This document shows, piece after piece, positions 1 through 9,698 of a stretch of 64,000 bases of DNA. The number at the start of each line of letters is the position of its first letter. Position 1 is the first letter of the stretch. The position numbers were made by a program, and so were the translations under genes. The stretch covers positions 124,001 through 188,000 of the forward strand of contig NZ_SIJH01000006.1 of NCBI RefSeq assembly GCF_004762095.1. Reading direction: 5' to 3'. This DNA is from Tabrizicola caldifontis (lineage in GTDB: Bacteria; Pseudomonadota; Alphaproteobacteria; Rhodobacterales; Rhodobacteraceae). Under the pieces are notes generated by a model that did not search any database, had not been told where the DNA came from, and saw only the letters and a program-made list of their open reading frames with translations.

Positions 1-2
1 CG

Positions 3-422
3 GGCGAGACCGCGCTTGCCCAGCTGGCCCGGTTGGGCGTGTCTCAGCGTCTTCTGGCCGAAGCCCTGGGGGATTTCGGCGCCAGGGTGCCCATGGAACT
101 GCCAGAGGCAAACGCCCCGATGCGGGCAATGCCGCCGCGCGAAATCGTCAACCGATGGCTGGCCGCCATCGCAAACGAGGGGTTCCGGCTTCTGGATCGT
201 GGGGTTGCGCGGCGACCTTCGGATGTGGATTGCCTGCTGGTCGCGGGCTACAGTTTCCCGCGGTGGCAGGGCGGACCGATGCATCAGGCAGAAGAGCGGG
301 GGCTCATGGTGCTGCGCCACGACCTGCGTCTGTGGTCGCAGGAACACCCGGTATGGGCACCCGCGTCCCTGATCGATCGGCTGATCCAGGACGGGTTGCG
401 GATTTCGGATCTTGACGGCTGA
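3..422 (+). CDS. 3-hydroxyacyl-CoA dehydrogenase, C-terminal fragment (FadB/FadJ type)
   Basis: The reading frame is open from the left edge and ends at 422, so only the last 139 codons are visible. The segment EIVNRWLAAIANEGFRLLD followed by DVDCLLVAGYSFPRWQGGPM is typical of the second C-terminal 3HCDH domain of multifunctional fatty-acid oxidation proteins. In these, a glycine/proline-rich FPxWxGGP loop closes the domain. Such enzymes carry out hydration and NAD-dependent oxidation in beta-oxidation. The catalytic hydratase and Rossmann parts lie outside the window, so the exact subfamily cannot be assigned. Confidence 0.8.
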   Translation, partial: GETALAQLARLGVSQRLLAEALGDFGARVPMELPEANAPMRAMPPREIVNRWLAAIANEGFRLLDRGVARRPSDVDCLLVAGYSFPRWQGGPMHQAEERGLMVLRHDLRLWSQEHPVWAPASLIDRLIQDGLRISDLDG

Positions 423-428
423 CCCACG

Positions 429-644
429 TCAGCCAAGCAATATGCCCGTCACGACCATGGCCAGACCAAGGGCAGAAACCCCCATGGCTGCCATGTTGAT
501 CAACACCACCCGTTGCAGTTCCGCGCGCATCGCCGTGTCGTCAAGCCCGGCATGCCTGGCCCGCATGGCCCTGACCACGCAGTAGCCAATGCCCGCCAGC
601 CCTGCCATCGTCAACGCTGCCCCTGCCCAGATCAATGCCTGCAT
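429..644 (-). CDS. Small conserved two-helix membrane protein
   Basis: This 71-residue protein has two hydrophobic segments, about residues 4-24 and 48-70. They are separated by a charged stretch (RAMRARHAGLDDTAMRAELQR). I recognise the pattern as a small uncharacterised inner-membrane protein seen in Rhodobacteraceae; no function is known to me. A longer in-frame start at 692 exists, but the extra residues are Arg-rich and unlike the rest. The internal ATG immediately before the first membrane helix is therefore preferred. It converges with the upstream dehydrogenase, leaving only a few bases between the two stop codons. Confidence 0.6.
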   Translation of the reverse strand: MQALIWAGAALTMAGLAGIGYCVVRAMRARHAGLDDTAMRAELQRVVLINMAAMGVSALGLAMVVTGILLG

Positions 645-781
645 GTATGCCGTTCCCAGTCGCCACCGGGGTCTGGCTACCCGGTTCGGCACTGCTTCGC
701 AAGCTGCGCGCGGATGCCGCTTGAACCTGCGGGGCGGGGCAGGGTAGGAACCGCCTGACCCCCAAGCACAAAGGACATGCG

Positions 782-1036
782 ATGGCCGATCCGACCGAGC
801 AATACGCCGTGACCGCGGACGAACTGCGCCAGTTCATCGAGCGCTACGAACAGCTGGAGGCCGAGAAGAAGGACGTCACCGAACAGCAGAAAGAGCTGAT
901 GGCCGAAGCCAAGGGCCGCGGCTACGATACCAAGGTGATGCGCAAGGTCATCGCCCTGCGCAAGCGCAAGCCCGACGAGATCGCCGAGGAAGAGGCGGTT
1001 CTGGAAATGTACAAGGCCGCACTTGGCATGACCTAG
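782..1036 (+). CDS. gapR: GapR family DNA-binding protein (DUF2312)
   Basis: This 84-residue protein has the full GapR/DUF2312 layout: an N-terminal coiled coil (about residues 10-50: TADELRQFIERYEQLEAEKK) followed by a basic segment (GYDTKVMRKVIALRKRKPDE) and an acidic tail. In Caulobacter GapR is a nucleoid protein that recognises overtwisted DNA and supports replication and transcription. The length matches the family. It has its own upstream gap and is likely monocistronic. The family call is strong; the function is by homology. Confidence 0.88.
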   Translation: MADPTEQYAVTADELRQFIERYEQLEAEKKDVTEQQKELMAEAKGRGYDTKVMRKVIALRKRKPDEIAEEEAVLEMYKAALGMT

Positions 1037-1059
1037 GGCCGCGAAGCGCGTCCCGCGCT

Positions 1060-1944
1060 TCAGGCTTCGATCAATCTGACACCGGCCATGCCGGAAATAT
1101 AGGCGACGTCGCGCAGATACAGATCGCTCAGCTGCGCGACGGTTTCATCGGTCCAGCCGGGCACGTCGATCTCGACCTCGACCCGCTCTGGCCTTGCAAA
1201 TTTTTCCAGGAAGGCCGTGACCACCCGCCGCCGCTGCGAAACGGACTGCGGTGGGTGTTCCTTGCAATAGTTGCGCATCCTTGCGATGCCGATGTCGGTC
1301 ATGATCTGCGCCAGCACCTCATCGGAATCGGCCAGCAATGTTCCTGCCGCATGCCCCGAGATCGCCTGCATGATTTCCGGTTCGATCAGTGGGGTTTCCT
1401 CGTCGCACCAGACCGTCAGGGGAACGCCCGGGTTGTTGCGCAGGATCTGGCGCACCGTGTCGGACCAGCGCAGGCTGAACGGATCAATCGCCGAAACCAT
1501 CGCCCGAGGGCCGGACGCGCTGCCCTTTGCGTCGATTTTTGCCTGCAGCGCCGGCAGGAACGTGGCAGGATTGCGGATGGCAAGAAAGAACTCGGAACTG
1601 TGGTCGGGGAAAATCCGCGTGATGGCGCGCATGATCTCGCCACCCCTGGGGTAGAAGGTCTCGCCCACAGCCCAGGTGGGAAATCCCATGAAACTGTCCC
1701 ATGACAGCACGATGCGTTCGCCTTCGGCATCATCAATGATCTGCTCGAGCATCATCGCCTGTGTCTCCGGTGTTGCCACCTGACCGCCAAGCTTGTCGGA
1801 TATTTCGCGCACCTGCCGACGATAGCGGGTCGGAGAGGGCACCAGAATGCCCTGTTCGGCAAGCACCGCACGATTCTTCAGAAAGCAGCGGATAAGTCGA
1901 TCCTCGTCGGTGCAGTGGGCACCAAGGTGATAGGCGATGCGCAT
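1060..1944 (-). CDS. Sulfotransferase-like protein with degenerate cofactor loop
   Basis: A 294-residue soluble protein with no signal peptide. Its start, MRIAYHLGAHCTDEDRL then FLKNRAVLAEQGILVPSP, has the register of P-loop sulfotransferase-like proteins. Those normally read H-x-G-A-H-K-T-G-T-T and then NR..L...GI.YP. Here the KTGTT phosphosulfate-binding loop is replaced by CTDEDR, so PAPS binding in the usual manner looks unlikely. A later FLAIRNPATFLPAL segment resembles the R-x-P region of the same fold. It starts after AAGGCCC, a fair ribosome site, and is divergent from the ABC permease. Function unknown; fold assignment is my inference. Confidence 0.55.
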   Translation of the reverse strand: MRIAYHLGAHCTDEDRLIRCFLKNRAVLAEQGILVPSPTRYRRQVREISDKLGGQVATPETQAMMLEQIIDDAEGERIVLSWDSFMGFPTWAVGETFYPRGGEIMRAITRIFPDHSSEFFLAIRNPATFLPALQAKIDAKGSASGPRAMVSAIDPFSLRWSDTVRQILRNNPGVPLTVWCDEETPLIEPEIMQAISGHAAGTLLADSDEVLAQIMTDIGIARMRNYCKEHPPQSVSQRRRVVTAFLEKFARPERVEVEIDVPGWTDETVAQLSDLYLRDVAYISGMAGVRLIEA

Positions 1945-2054
1945 GGGCCTTGCTTTCGGGTCGATCCCTGTATGGCTGGGGTGCAGCCTTTTTCCGCACT
2001 ATATGGGATGGGCTTTTCTGGACAGTCAAACGCCTTTCCTGTAAGCGGGTCGCA

Positions 2055-3713
2055 ATGACCGAGCATTTCAGTCAACTTGACCCACCGCGACCCCGGTTCC
2101 GCATGGATCTGTGGACACCCGGTGCCCTTCTGATCGCTGCGATCGTGCTTGCCCCGATCGGCTCGATCTTCTGGATCGCCCTTACCCCGACCGAGAACAT
2201 CTGGCCGCATCTGATGGCCACGGTGCTGCCACGCTATCTGGGCACCACGCTTGTGCTGATGCTGGGGGTTGCCGCCCTGTCGGCGGCGATGGGTACCGGC
2301 GCGGCCTGGCTGGTCAGCCAATACCGCTTTCCAGGCCGCAACTGGCTGTCCTGGGCATTGCTGTTTCCCCTGGCCATCCCGGCCTATGTCGGGGCCTACG
2401 CCCTGGTCGATTTTCTTGATTACGCGGGCCCGCTGCAAACGGCCCTGCGGAATACCTTCGGATGGACATCGGCCCGGGACTACTGGTTCCCCCAGGCGCG
2501 TTCGTTGCCCGGTGCGATCCTTGTGCTGTCCTTTGCCCTTTATCCCTATGTCTATCTGCTGGCGCGCGCAGCCTGGCGCGAACAGTCTGGCGCCACCTAC
2601 GAAGTGGCCCGTGCGCTGGGGTGCGGACCATGGGGCATGTTCCTGCGGGTCGGCCTGCCCCTGGCCCGCCCGGCGATCGCCGCAGGCGTTGCGCTTGCCC
2701 TGATGGAGACCGTAGCCGACTACGGCACCGTATATCATTTCGGGGTGCAGACGCTCACGACGGGGGTGTTCTCGACCTGGCTGAATGCCGGCAACGCAGG
2801 TGGTGCGGCGCAGATTTCCGGGGTCATCCTGCTGCTGATCCTGCTGCTTGTCGGGCTGGAGCGTGCCGGTCGCGGCGGCGCGCGCTTCCACCAGACCAGC
2901 CGGGCACTGCGCCCGGTGCAACGCCAGCAGATCCTGGGTGCCCGGCGCTGGCTGGCAACGGCGCTTTGCCTGCTGCCCTTTGCGGGCGGTTTCGTGCTGC
3001 CGGTGGCCGTGATGCTGGCCCATGCCATGCAGGCACCAGACGGCTGGCTGGCGCCAGGACTTGTGGAGGCGCTGCGGAATACTCTTGTTGTCGGGGGCCT
3101 TGCGGCGCTGGCGACGGTCGGCGCCGCGCTCTATCTTGTTTATGCGCTGCGGCTGGCCGGATCGGCCATGGTGCGCTGGCTGCTGCCCCTTACGCTGATC
3201 GGCTATGCCGCGCCGGGGGCGGTTCTGGCCTTGGGATTGCTGGTGCCACTCGCCGCTGTCGATCATCGCCTGGCTGATGCAGTCCTGTCCCTGACCGGCT
3301 GGGACCCCGGGTTGATGATCACCGGAACTGCCTTTGCCTTGGGGCTGGCCTACATGGTGCGCTTCTTCGGGATAGCTCAGGGGGCGGTGGATGCGGCTTT
3401 CGGCCGGGTCTCGCCCTCGCTGCCGATGGCGGCCCGGTCGCTGGGCAGGACGGCCGGCGGCACGCTGGGGGCGGTCTATCTGCCGCTGATGAAAAGTTCG
3501 GTTGTTACCTCGTTGCTGGTCGTTTTCGTCGATTGCGTCAAGGAACTTCCCGCAACTCTACTGCTGCGGCCCTTCAACTATAACACGCTGTCTACCCGGG
3601 TCTTCGAGCTTGCAAGCCTGGAACGTCTGTCCGAGGCGGCGCCGGCGGCGTTGCTGGTCATGGCGGTCGGGATGATTGCCGTGGTGATCGTTGCCAGGGG
3701 CGAGCGGGACTGA
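2055..3713 (+). CDS. Iron(III)-type ABC transporter permease (FbpB/SfuB family)
   Basis: A large inner-membrane protein of 552 residues with about 12 hydrophobic segments forming two tandem permease modules. Each has an EAA-type loop: YEVARALGCGPWGMFLRVGLP in the first half and AARSLGRTAGGTLGAVYLPL in the second. This duplicated organisation is typical of Fe3+ permeases such as FbpB, SfuB and FutB. The frame is open from 1950, but the ATG at 2055 begins directly before the short cytoplasmic tail and first helix. No binding protein or ATPase gene is adjacent, so its partners must be elsewhere. The substrate (iron or another ion) cannot be proven from sequence. Confidence 0.82.
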   Translation: MTEHFSQLDPPRPRFRMDLWTPGALLIAAIVLAPIGSIFWIALTPTENIWPHLMATVLPRYLGTTLVLMLGVAALSAAMGTGAAWLVSQYRFPGRNWLSWALLFPLAIPAYVGAYALVDFLDYAGPLQTALRNTFGWTSARDYWFPQARSLPGAILVLSFALYPYVYLLARAAWREQSGATYEVARALGCGPWGMFLRVGLPLARPAIAAGVALALMETVADYGTVYHFGVQTLTTGVFSTWLNAGNAGGAAQISGVILLLILLLVGLERAGRGGARFHQTSRALRPVQRQQILGARRWLATALCLLPFAGGFVLPVAVMLAHAMQAPDGWLAPGLVEALRNTLVVGGLAALATVGAALYLVYALRLAGSAMVRWLLPLTLIGYAAPGAVLALGLLVPLAAVDHRLADAVLSLTGWDPGLMITGTAFALGLAYMVRFFGIAQGAVDAAFGRVSPSLPMAARSLGRTAGGTLGAVYLPLMKSSVVTSLLVVFVDCVKELPATLLLRPFNYNTLSTRVFELASLERLSEAAPAALLVMAVGMIAVVIVARGERD

Positions 3714-3816
3714 TCGCCCCGCACCCCGCACGGGCCGCTGATCCTGCGCGCTTCACTCTCTCTCGCGACCACCCCTGCTGGCACACCGACCGGAAGCGCG
3801 GCACATTCAGAGCCGA

Positions 3817-3845
3817 TTGCACTTGCGGCGCCAATGGCATATCTA
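3817..3845 (+). promoter_or_regulatory. Candidate promoter of tRNA-Thr
   Basis: TTGCAC at 3817-3822 and TATCTA at 3840-3845 are separated by exactly 17 bp and end 11 bp before the tRNA. The placement is good; the -10 element is a weak match. Confidence 0.4.
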
Positions 3846-3856
3846 CGGCACGCGTA

Positions 3857-3931
3857 GCCCCTATAGCACAGCGGTAGTGCAGCGGTTTTGTAAACCGAAG
3901 GTCGGGAGTTCGAATCTCTCTGGGGGCACCA
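3857..3931 (+). tRNA. tRNA-Thr (anticodon UGU)
   Basis: The sequence folds as a standard cloverleaf. The acceptor stem GCCCCTA pairs with TGGGGGC (3921-3927). The D-stem is GCAC/GTGC, the anticodon loop TTTGTAA gives anticodon TGT, and the T-arm is GGGAG-TTCGAAT-CTCTC. The discriminator A is followed by an encoded CCA (3929-3931). Anticodon UGU reads ACA, so the charge is threonine. It stands alone between the ABC permease and the convergent TfoX-like gene. Confidence 0.96.
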
Positions 3932-3965
3932 GTTTACACTCAGAACTGCGGGCGTGGCGCAGGAC

Positions 3966-4304
3966 TCAGCTTCGCGCGACAACACCGAGCATGTCCAGCG
4001 CTTGTTCCAGATCGGCGCGCAGTTTTGCGTCGGACCGGTTGAAGGTGGCGCACAGGGCATCGAAACGTTTGCGGAGGGCCTTCTTTTCTTCGCCCTTGCA
4101 GTCGTTCCAGGGGCGGCCCTGCAAGCCCATCACCAGCACATAATAGCCAATGAAATGTGGCCGTGTGCCCGCAGCAAGCAGCCGGCGATAACCTTCATCG
4201 GGGCCAATGGCGCGAAGTTCCTCGGCGCTGGTGATGCCGGCACGCGCGAAGGCTGCCTCAGAAGCGGGGCCAAGGTTCGGGATCGTCGAGACAGGGCTGG
4301 TCAT
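3966..4304 (-). CDS. TfoX/Sxy family C-terminal domain protein
   Basis: A 112-residue protein matching the stand-alone TfoX C-terminal domain. It has a helix-hairpin-helix-like start (IPNLGPASEAAFARAGITSAEEL) and then the conserved core ALRAIGPDEGYRRLL..., with GYYVLVMGLQGRPWND near the middle. In gammaproteobacteria full-length TfoX/Sxy controls competence genes; stand-alone C-terminal domains in alphaproteobacteria have no proven role. It converges on the tRNA-Thr gene. The family call is good and the function is unknown. Confidence 0.8.
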   Translation of the reverse strand: MTSPVSTIPNLGPASEAAFARAGITSAEELRAIGPDEGYRRLLAAGTRPHFIGYYVLVMGLQGRPWNDCKGEEKKALRKRFDALCATFNRSDAKLRADLEQALDMLGVVARS

Positions 4305-4377
4305 GCTGGGCGCGGCCGAAACGAACAGGGGGCCAGACTTGCGGCTGGCCCCCGGCTTGTCAACGGCGCGCCAGGTA

Positions 4378-4509
4378 TCAGATCGACGCCCAGTCCCTGA
4401 AGACCGTCTGACCGGCCTGCTGGGTGGGGGTACCGGTCTGCTGACCCTGCTGCTGGGGGGTCTGACCCGAAGTGCCGCCTTGCTGGGGGCTTGCTGGGGA
4501 AGAGGCCAT
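4378..4509 (-). CDS. Small Gln/Gly/Thr-rich protein
   Basis: A frame of 43 codons from the ATG at 4509 (an earlier ATG at 4590 gives 70). The product is low-complexity, rich in Q, G, T, S and P (for example PQQGGTSGQTPQQQGQQTG), and ends in a distinct VFRDWASI tail. I have a weak memory of similar C-termini in Rhodobacteraceae hypotheticals. It lies head to tail behind the glycogen control region on the opposite strand to glgP. Start choice and even coding status are uncertain. Confidence 0.4.
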   Translation of the reverse strand: MASSPASPQQGGTSGQTPQQQGQQTGTPTQQAGQTVFRDWASI

Positions 4510-4871
4510 CTGACTGCTCCGTGCTCTGGCTCTGGTTGTCGCGTTCTGCATATATTGCGTCGCTTGCGAGCGTTGGCAAACCCGCTTCACGACGATCCTG
4601 CGGCGCTGTGGCAGGGTTGTGCGGGTTTCGCAACATCGACATGATCACATTTCCTTTCCCCCATGCCAGTTTGCGCGGCGATCACCCGGGTCAGGGCGAG
4701 AATCATGATGCTGCCGAAGGGCTGGGCAGGGTTGCATGTCTATCTGCGCTTGGCCCAGTCGTCCCGACTGGCCGAACGAATCCCGCTGTGGTGCGCCGCG
4801 GCATGGGCCGAGTCCGGGGTGTCCGTACCGGTTTCCCTTTTGGATCCATACCCTTGGCCCGACGCAATGAA

Positions 4872-4885
4872 TCAAACCGGTTTGA
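4872..4885. promoter_or_regulatory. LacI-type operator upstream of glgP, site 1
   Basis: TCAAACCGGTTTGA is a perfect 14-bp palindrome centred on CpG, the hallmark of LacI-family operators. Near-identical sites occur at 4951-4964 and at two places beside the LacI-type gene at 56534. Confidence 0.65.
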
Positions 4886-4950
4886 AACGGCATTAATCAG
4901 AGCAGACATTTGAAACATAACAGTAGACAGGAGTTATGGTTGCGGTAACA

Positions 4951-4964
4951 CAAAACCGGTTTGA
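4951..4964. promoter_or_regulatory. LacI-type operator upstream of glgP, site 2
   Basis: CAAAACCGGTTTGA matches site 1 at 12 of 14 positions. The two centres are 79 bp apart, a spacing that could allow repression by looping. It is 92 bp before the glgP start. Confidence 0.6.
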
Positions 4965-5055
4965 ATGGTCCTGTTCATGTTGGACACCCATCGCAGGGCC
5001 CGACTGACTGCTTGACCGCCGTCCTGCGGCGCTTAGGCTTTGCGAACGAACTGAC

Positions 5056-7464
5056 ATGCTGGACAGAACCGTGACCGATCTGAGCGTGACCCCGAACCTT
5101 CTGCAGGCCGATATCCTGCGCCATCTGATGTTCACGGTCGGCAAGGATGCTCCGCATGCCAGTGTGCATGACTGGCGCATCGCCTTGTCCCATGCGATCC
5201 GTGACCGCATCGTCGAGCCCTGGTTCGCATCGACACGCCGCACTTGGGCGGAAGACCACAAGCGTGTCTACTATCTTTCGATGGAATTCCTGATCGGCCG
5301 GATTCTGGAGGACGCGACGATCAACCTTGGTCTTTACGATGCCGCTCAGGATGCGATGGCAGCCTTTGGCGTCGATCTGCGCGCGGTGATCGACGACGAA
5401 CCCGATGCGGCTTTGGGGAACGGGGGGCTTGGTCGCCTTGCGGCATGCTTCATGGAATCGATGGCGACGCTCGGCTGCCCCGCCTATGGCTACGGAATCC
5501 GCTACGAGCATGGGCTGTTTCACCAGCGGTTCGACCACGGGCGCCAGATCGAGACCCCGGAGAACTGGCTTGCCCAGGAACATCCCTGGGAATTCGCCCG
5601 GCCCGAAAGTGCCTATACCATCGGTTTCATGGGCCATGTGGCATCGCGCGACGGACGCGAGGTGTGGCACCCGGGCGAAACCGTGATCGCCGAGGCGCAT
5701 GACACGCCGGTCATCGGCTGGCAGGGCAAGTGGGCCAATACGCTGCGGCTTTGGGGGGCCAAGGCGACAACGCAGTTCGATCTGGAACGCTTCAACCGCG
5801 GCGACTACACGGCTGCGGCCGAGCCCGAGACGCTGGCGCGCACGCTGAGCCGGGTTCTTTACCCGGACGATACGACCTACCAGGGCAAGGTGCTGCGGCT
5901 GAAGCAGGAATTCTTCCTGACCTCAGCCGCGCTGCAGGACATCCTGCGCCGGTTCCTGGCCAGCCATTCCGACCTGCGCGCGCTGCCGAGGCATGTTGCC
6001 ATCCAGATGAACGACACCCATCCCGCAATTGCGGGGCCAGAGCTGATCCGTCTGCTGACGGATGATCACGGCCTTCCGTTTGACGAGGCGCTGACCATTT
6101 CGCGGGCCTGCCTGGGCTACACCAACCACACGCTTCTGCCCGAGGCTCTGGAACGCTGGGCGACCTATACGTTCGGGACCGTTCTGCCGCGGCACATGCA
6201 GATCGTGGAACGGATCGACAGCTGGCATCGCCGCGCCTATCCCAGCCGTCCGCATTATGTGGGTATCGTCAAGCACCAGGAAGTGCGGATGGGAGAGCTG
6301 GCCTTCATCATGTCGCACAAGGTGAACGGCGTTTCCGCGCTGCATACCGATCTGGTGAAGAAGACCCTCTTTCCTGAACTGCACGCGCTGCATCCCGGTC
6401 GGATCGTGAACCAGACCAACGGCGTCACTCCGCGCCGCTGGCTGCGGATGGCGAACCGGCCGCTTTCGGCCTTGATCACCAAAACGATCGGAACCGGGTG
6501 GGAGGCCAATCTCGACCGCCTCCGCGAACTTGAGCCGCATGTCGAAGACGCCGGTTTCCGGGCCGATTTCGCGGCCGCCAAGCGGGCGAACAAGGTCGAG
6601 CTTTCAAACTGGATCGGGCGCCAATTGGGGGTGCAGGTCTCGCCCGATGCGGTTTTCGACGTGCAGGTCAAGCGCATCCACGAATACAAGCGCCAGCTGC
6701 TGAACATCCTGGAAACCGTCGCCCATTGGCATCGAATACGCGCGAACCCGAGGGAGCCCTGGGTGCCGCGCGTCAAGATCTTCGGTGGCAAGGCCGCACC
6801 CGGCTATGCCGTCGCAAAGGAAATCATTCGCCTTATCAATGATGTGGCATTGATTGTTAACAATGATCCGGTCACAGGGGATTTGCTGAAGATCGTCTAT
6901 CCGCCCAACTACAATGTCACGATGGCGGAACGGGTGATCCCGGCTGCCGACCTGTCGGAACAGATCTCGACCGCCGGCAAGGAAGCGTCGGGCACCGGGA
7001 ACATGAAGTTCATGATGAACGGCGCGGTGACAATCGGCACGCTGGACGGCGCGAATGTCGAGATATTGCAAGAAGTTGGCGCAGAGAACTTCTTCCTGTT
7101 CGGCTTGACCGCGGAAGAAGTGGCCAGGCGGCGCGAGGATCCCGACCATGCCAGAAAGGCCATCGAGGCAAGCCAGCCGCTGATGGATGTGCTGCAGATG
7201 ATCGCCGAGGGACGTTTCAGCCCCGACGAACCCGAACGTTATCATCAGCTGGTGCACAGGGTCTGGCACCACGACTATTTCCTCGTGGCATCGGATTTCG
7301 CGGCCTATCACGCGACGCAGGCGCAGGTGGATGCGGCCTATGCCGACCCGGCGCGCTGGTGGAAGATGGCGGCGCTGAACACGGCGCGAAGCGGGTTCTT
7401 CTCCTCTGACCGGACGATCCGCGGTTACATGGAAGAGATCTGGCAGACGACATCGGCGCTGTAA
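5056..7464 (+). CDS. glgP: Glycogen/alpha-glucan phosphorylase
   Basis: An 802-residue cytoplasmic enzyme that releases glucose-1-phosphate from glycogen chain ends using pyridoxal phosphate. Family signatures are [15 protein letters not shown] near the N-terminus, [17 protein letters not shown] around residue 540, and [19 protein letters not shown], whose Lys (about residue 650) should carry the PLP. The length is normal for GlgP. It is the first gene of the glgP-B-C-A-X-pgm operon, with 31 bp before glgB. Two palindromic operators lie 92-184 bp upstream. The start follows a weak ribosome site, but the N-terminal sequence fits the family from this ATG. Confidence 0.95.
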   Translation: MLDRTVTDLSVTPNLLQADILRHLMFTVGKDAPHASVHDWRIALSHAIRDRIVEPWFASTRRTWAEDHKRVYYLSMEFLIGRILEDATINLGLYDAAQDAMAAFGVDLRAVIDDEPDAALGNGGLGRLAACFMESMATLGCPAYGYGIRYEHGLFHQRFDHGRQIETPENWLAQEHPWEFARPESAYTIGFMGHVASRDGREVWHPGETVIAEAHDTPVIGWQGKWANTLRLWGAKATTQFDLERFNRGDYTAAAEPETLARTLSRVLYPDDTTYQGKVLRLKQEFFLTSAALQDILRRFLASHSDLRALPRHVAIQMNDTHPAIAGPELIRLLTDDHGLPFDEALTISRACLGYTNHTLLPEALERWATYTFGTVLPRHMQIVERIDSWHRRAYPSRPHYVGIVKHQEVRMGELAFIMSHKVNGVSALHTDLVKKTLFPELHALHPGRIVNQTNGVTPRRWLRMANRPLSALITKTIGTGWEANLDRLRELEPHVEDAGFRADFAAAKRANKVELSNWIGRQLGVQVSPDAVFDVQVKRIHEYKRQLLNILETVAHWHRIRANPREPWVPRVKIFGGKAAPGYAVAKEIIRLINDVALIVNNDPVTGDLLKIVYPPNYNVTMAERVIPAADLSEQISTAGKEASGTGNMKFMMNGAVTIGTLDGANVEILQEVGAENFFLFGLTAEEVARRREDPDHARKAIEASQPLMDVLQMIAEGRFSPDEPERYHQLVHRVWHHDYFLVASDFAAYHATQAQVDAAYADPARWWKMAALNTARSGFFSSDRTIRGYMEEIWQTTSAL

Positions 7465-7495
7465 CACGCTCCGGCGGCTTTCGGGGGAGGGAAGC

Positions 7496-9667
7496 ATGGC
7501 TGAGACGACATTGGACCGGGGCGCAGCCGAGGCGATTGCCGGGGGCCGGCATGGCGACCCCTTCGCAGTGTTGGGGCCGCACAAGGTGGCGAAGGGCTGG
7601 GAGGTGCGCGCCTTCGTCCCGGGGGCAGAGCGCCTTTGGGTGCTGACGGGCAAGACGGCGGCAGAAGCATCGCCATATCCGGAACTTCCGGGTCTTTTCA
7701 CGCACCGTATGGCGCGCAGGACAGACTACAGGTTTCGCGCCGAAGGCAACGGAACCCAATGGGAATTTGACGACCCCTACAGGTTCGGCCCGGTGTTGGG
7801 CCAGCTGGACGAATATCTGCTGGGCGAAGGTACGCATCGCCGGCTGTGGCAGGCCCTGGGGGCGCATGTGATGACGCATGAAGGGGTCGAGGGCGTGCAT
7901 TTTGCCGTCTGGGCACCGAACGCAGAACGGGTCTCGGTCGTGGGCGATTTCAATGTCTGGGACGGGCGACGCAACCCGATGCGGCGGCGGGGCGCAACGG
8001 GGGTGTGGGAAATCTTCATGCCCGGCCTGGGCGAGGGCACGGCCTACAAGTATGAGATCAGGGGGCCGGGTGGGCAGATCGTGCCGCTGAAGGCCGATCC
8101 GGTCGGCTTCGGATCTGAACATCCGCCGGCAAATGCCTCGGTTGTCAGGACAATCCGCGGTGATTGGCATGATGGCGGCTGGATGGACGGGCGTGCTTCA
8201 AGGCAGACCATCGACGCGCCGATCAGCATCTACGAGGTCCATCTGGGATCCTGGAAGCGCGCGCCGGGCAACCGGATGCTGAGTTATCTGGAACTGGCCG
8301 AACAGCTGGTCGATTACGCCGCCGACATGGGCTTCACACATATCGAATGCCTACCGGTCAGCGAATATCCCTTTGATGGCTCATGGGGCTATCAGCCGGT
8401 AGGCCTGTTCGCCCCCACGATCCGCCACGGCACGCCATCCGAGTTCCGCGCCTTCGTCGATGCAGCGCACCGCAAGGGCCTGGGCGTGATCCTCGACTGG
8501 GTGCCGGGGCATTTCCCGACGGATGCCCATGGCCTAGGCCGCTTCGACGGCACGGCGCTTTACGAACACGCCGACCCGCGCGAGGGGTTCCATCAGGACT
8601 GGAACACCCTGATCTACAACTATGGCCGGACCGAGGTGAAGAACTACCTGGTCAGCAACGCCCTGTACTGGCTGGAGGAATACCACGTTGACGGGCTGCG
8701 GGTGGATGCGGTGGCCTCGATGCTTTACCGCGATTACAGCCGCAAACCTGGCGAATGGATCCCGAACCGGGATGGCGGGCGGGAGAACTACGAGGCGATC
8801 GACATGCTGCGGGCGATGAACATCACCGCCTACGGCGAATGTCCTGGCATCATGACCGTGGCTGAGGAATCGACGGCCTTTCCCGGCGTGTCGCGACCCG
8901 CAGACCTGGGCGGGCTGGGCTTCGGGTTCAAATGGAACATGGGCTGGATGAACGACACGCTGTCCTACATCCAGAAGGATCCGATCTACCGCAAGTACCA
9001 TCACCACCAGATGACCTTCGGCATGGTCTATGCCTGGTCGGAGAACTACATCCTGCCGATTTCCCATGACGAGGTCGTGCACGGCAAGGGCAGCATGCTG
9101 GCCAAGATGCCGGGCAATGCCTGGGAGAAATTCGCAAATCTGCGGGCCTATTATGGTTTCATGTGGGCGCATCCCGGCAAGAAGCTGCTGTTCATGGGGC
9201 AGGAATTTGCGCAAGGCGCGGAATGGAACCACGCGCAAAGCCTTGACTGGCACCAGCTGGACCTGACCGAACACCATGGCGTCCAGCGTCTGATCCGCGA
9301 CCTGAACCGGGTATATCGAGAGACCCCCGCCCTGCATGTGCATGATTGCCGCCCGGAGGGCTTTGACTGGATCCAGTCGAATGACGCCGAAGCGGGGGTC
9401 TTCGCCTGGGTCAGGAAAGGGCGCGACGGCGACCGGCCCGTAGTGGCGCTGATGAACATGACGCCGGTGGAGCGGCAGTATCGGCTGGGCCTGCCCTCGG
9501 CAGGCCGTTGGCGCGAGATCCTGAACACCGATGCCGAAGCCTACGGAGGAGGCAACCGCGGCAATCTGGGCGGTGTGGTCACGGAAGCCACGCCCTGGCA
9601 CGGGCAGACCCAGTCGGCGCTTGTCACGCTGCCGCCCTTGTCGGCACTTTATCTGCAACAGGACTGA
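7496..9667 (+). CDS. glgB: 1,4-alpha-glucan branching enzyme (GH13)
   Basis: A 723-residue enzyme that introduces alpha-1,6 branches into glycogen. It has an N-terminal CBM48-like region ([20 protein letters not shown]) and the GH13 barrel. Motifs seen are [29 protein letters not shown] (nucleophile Asp near residue 403), [12 protein letters not shown] (acid/base Glu near 456) and [13 protein letters not shown]. The start is preceded by a strong GGGAGGGAAG ribosome site. It is second in the glycogen operon and 31 bp ahead of glgC. Confidence 0.96.
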   Translation: MAETTLDRGAAEAIAGGRHGDPFAVLGPHKVAKGWEVRAFVPGAERLWVLTGKTAAEASPYPELPGLFTHRMARRTDYRFRAEGNGTQWEFDDPYRFGPVLGQLDEYLLGEGTHRRLWQALGAHVMTHEGVEGVHFAVWAPNAERVSVVGDFNVWDGRRNPMRRRGATGVWEIFMPGLGEGTAYKYEIRGPGGQIVPLKADPVGFGSEHPPANASVVRTIRGDWHDGGWMDGRASRQTIDAPISIYEVHLGSWKRAPGNRMLSYLELAEQLVDYAADMGFTHIECLPVSEYPFDGSWGYQPVGLFAPTIRHGTPSEFRAFVDAAHRKGLGVILDWVPGHFPTDAHGLGRFDGTALYEHADPREGFHQDWNTLIYNYGRTEVKNYLVSNALYWLEEYHVDGLRVDAVASMLYRDYSRKPGEWIPNRDGGRENYEAIDMLRAMNITAYGECPGIMTVAEESTAFPGVSRPADLGGLGFGFKWNMGWMNDTLSYIQKDPIYRKYHHHQMTFGMVYAWSENYILPISHDEVVHGKGSMLAKMPGNAWEKFANLRAYYGFMWAHPGKKLLFMGQEFAQGAEWNHAQSLDWHQLDLTEHHGVQRLIRDLNRVYRETPALHVHDCRPEGFDWIQSNDAEAGVFAWVRKGRDGDRPVVALMNMTPVERQYRLGLPSAGRWREILNTDAEAYGGGNRGNLGGVVTEATPWHGQTQSALVTLPPLSALYLQQD

Positions 9668-9698
9668 AGGGCGGGATACACCGCCAGGGGAGGGAAGA

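Larger units (their letters stand above)
4510..5055. other. Intergenic control region upstream of the glycogen operon
   Basis: About 545 bp without a convincing gene. Several short frames exist on both strands, but none shows family resemblance. The right half is clearly more AT-rich and carries two palindromes with a central CpG (4872-4885 and 4951-4964). A weak promoter-like pair, TTGAAA at 4910 and TTATGG near 4934, lies between them. This is the likely promoter region of glgP-pgm. Confidence 0.6.

Noticed and set aside
1878-3266. 462-codon open frame on the minus strand over the ABC permease
   Set aside because: The product is rich in Arg, Gln, Gly and His, has no family resemblance, and is antisense to a protein with clear membrane and EAA motifs. 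Long antisense frames are expected at this GC content.
4645-4896. Short frames on both strands in the region upstream of glgP
   Set aside because: None has a good ribosome site or family resemblance, and the region carries operators and is better explained as control DNA.
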